DNA of 5,699 bases from Candidatus Muproteobacteria bacterium (GTDB lineage Bacteria; Pseudomonadota; Gammaproteobacteria; Acidiferrobacterales; Sulfurifustaceae), in assembly GCA_023266455.1 (NCBI GenBank), contig JAHFQD010000139.1, positions 1 to 5,699 on the forward strand, given 5' to 3'. A program made the position numbers and the translations under genes. Numbering within the stretch: the stretch's first letter is position 1; each line of letters opens with the position of its first letter. Shown one piece after another: positions 5,357-5,699 of the stretch. The notes beneath the pieces are model-generated. The model searched no databases, was not told the DNA's origin, and was given only the letters and a program-made list of their open reading frames with translations.

Positions 5357-5699
5357 CGCCCGCCGAACGCCGCACCGTGATCGCCACCTGGCAGCGCGAT
5401 CTTGGGGTAAGCGAACGCCGGGCGTGTCGCTGGCTCGGCGTGCGCCGCGCCAGTATGCGCTACCAACACAAACCAGACGCCAACGTCATTCTGCGCGCCC
5501 GCTTACGCGAGCTGGCGGAGGCACGCCGGCGCTTCGGCTACCGGCGGCTGCACGTGCTCCTGACGCGCGAGGGTTGGTACGTGAATCGCAAACGCGTGCA
5601 GCGGCTCTACGGTGAGGAAGGCTTGTCACTGCGCTTCAAACACCGACGTAAACGCAGGAGCCACCTGCGCGTGATTCCGACCACCCCGAGCCGTTCGAA
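5350..5699 (+). CDS. IS3-family transposase OrfB, N-terminal part (runs off the window)
   Basis: The -1 frame relative to orfA is open from the frameshift site to the window end, 116 codons plus two bases. It reads VVTPAERRTVIATWQRDLGV at the start, then VSERRACRWLGVRRASMRYQ, and ELAEARRRFGYRRLHVLLTR followed by EGWYVNRKRVQRLYGEEGLS. The RRRFGYRRLHVLL...VNRKRVQRLY block is the HTH_21-type region that precedes the integrase-like core in OrfB proteins. The DDE catalytic core (rve) would follow and is not in the window, so activity cannot be judged. The product is probably made as a fusion with OrfA by frameshifting; GTG at 5350 could also serve as an independent start. No stops or indels interrupt the visible part. 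Confidence 0.92.
   Translation, partial: MVTPAERRTVIATWQRDLGVSERRACRWLGVRRASMRYQHKPDANVILRARLRELAEARRRFGYRRLHVLLTREGWYVNRKRVQRLYGEEGLSLRFKHRRKRRSHLRVIPTTPSRS

Larger units (their letters stand above)
5021..5699 (+). mobile_element. IS3-family insertion sequence (IS407-like group), left part
   Basis: The element begins with TGACCTGACCCCCTAG, a TG-start terminal repeat typical of IS3 family members, immediately after Rhs homology breaks. It carries orfA at 5090, a frameshift heptamer, and the beginning of orfB in the -1 frame. The right end, the DDE catalytic region and any target duplication lie outside the window. Placement in the IS407-like group rests on the OrfA sequence style (KSRFTEEQI, KHGVSEWSFY, ALEDENRKLK) and the TPAERR start of OrfB. 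It is transcribed opposite to the rhs remnant. Confidence 0.9.

Noticed and set aside
1..5699. CRISPR array, tRNA or rRNA genes
   Set aside because: I saw no regularly spaced short repeats, and no tRNA-like cloverleaf or rRNA sequence, on either strand.

Overview
The window reads as a stretch of a GC-rich proteobacterial chromosome. The pairing of a Ppc N-terminus with a well-conserved PurT, a lipobox lipoprotein and Rhs genes suggests a gammaproteobacterium. Placement below that level is a guess, because there is no rRNA and no complete housekeeping gene other than purT. Sampled base composition differs between regions: 42 of 60 bases are G+C at 2221-2280 (in purT), against 24 of 60 at 3841-3900 (in the rhs-linked gene).

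Layout, left to right. Everything up to about 5020 is on the minus strand, so transcription runs from right to left. 1-203 is the 5' end of ppc (phosphoenolpyruvate carboxylase), whose leader carries a stem-loop touching the start codon. 260-2050 is a lipoprotein with an Fn3 domain and a putative clan GH-A glycoside hydrolase domain. 2144-3379 is purT (formate-dependent GAR transformylase).

The accessory island spans about 3397-5020. Close to the purT start lies a short relic that matches the terminus of the insertion sequence at the right edge, with a tandem TCAGGTCA duplication. Next come an 88-bp orphan fragment of Rhs core sequence (3467-3554), a strong palindrome (3595-3633), a 127-residue gene of unknown function in the immunity-gene position (3642-4025), and the C-terminal part of an Rhs/YD-repeat protein with its variable tip (4044-5020). 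The 88-bp Rhs fragment is repeated at 4933-5020 with three mismatches, so the tip plus its neighbour gene sit between direct repeats.

From 5021 rightward, on the plus strand, is the left end of an IS3-family element. It contains orfA, an A-AAA-AAG frameshift site and the start of orfB, and the window ends before the catalytic domain. The IS begins exactly where Rhs homology stops, so the rhs gene has lost its 5' part to the insertion.

The most interesting part is the rhs tip and neighbour pair with its flanking core repeat. This is the arrangement expected of a polymorphic toxin/immunity cassette that can be exchanged or lost by recombination. Neither member belongs to a family I can name.
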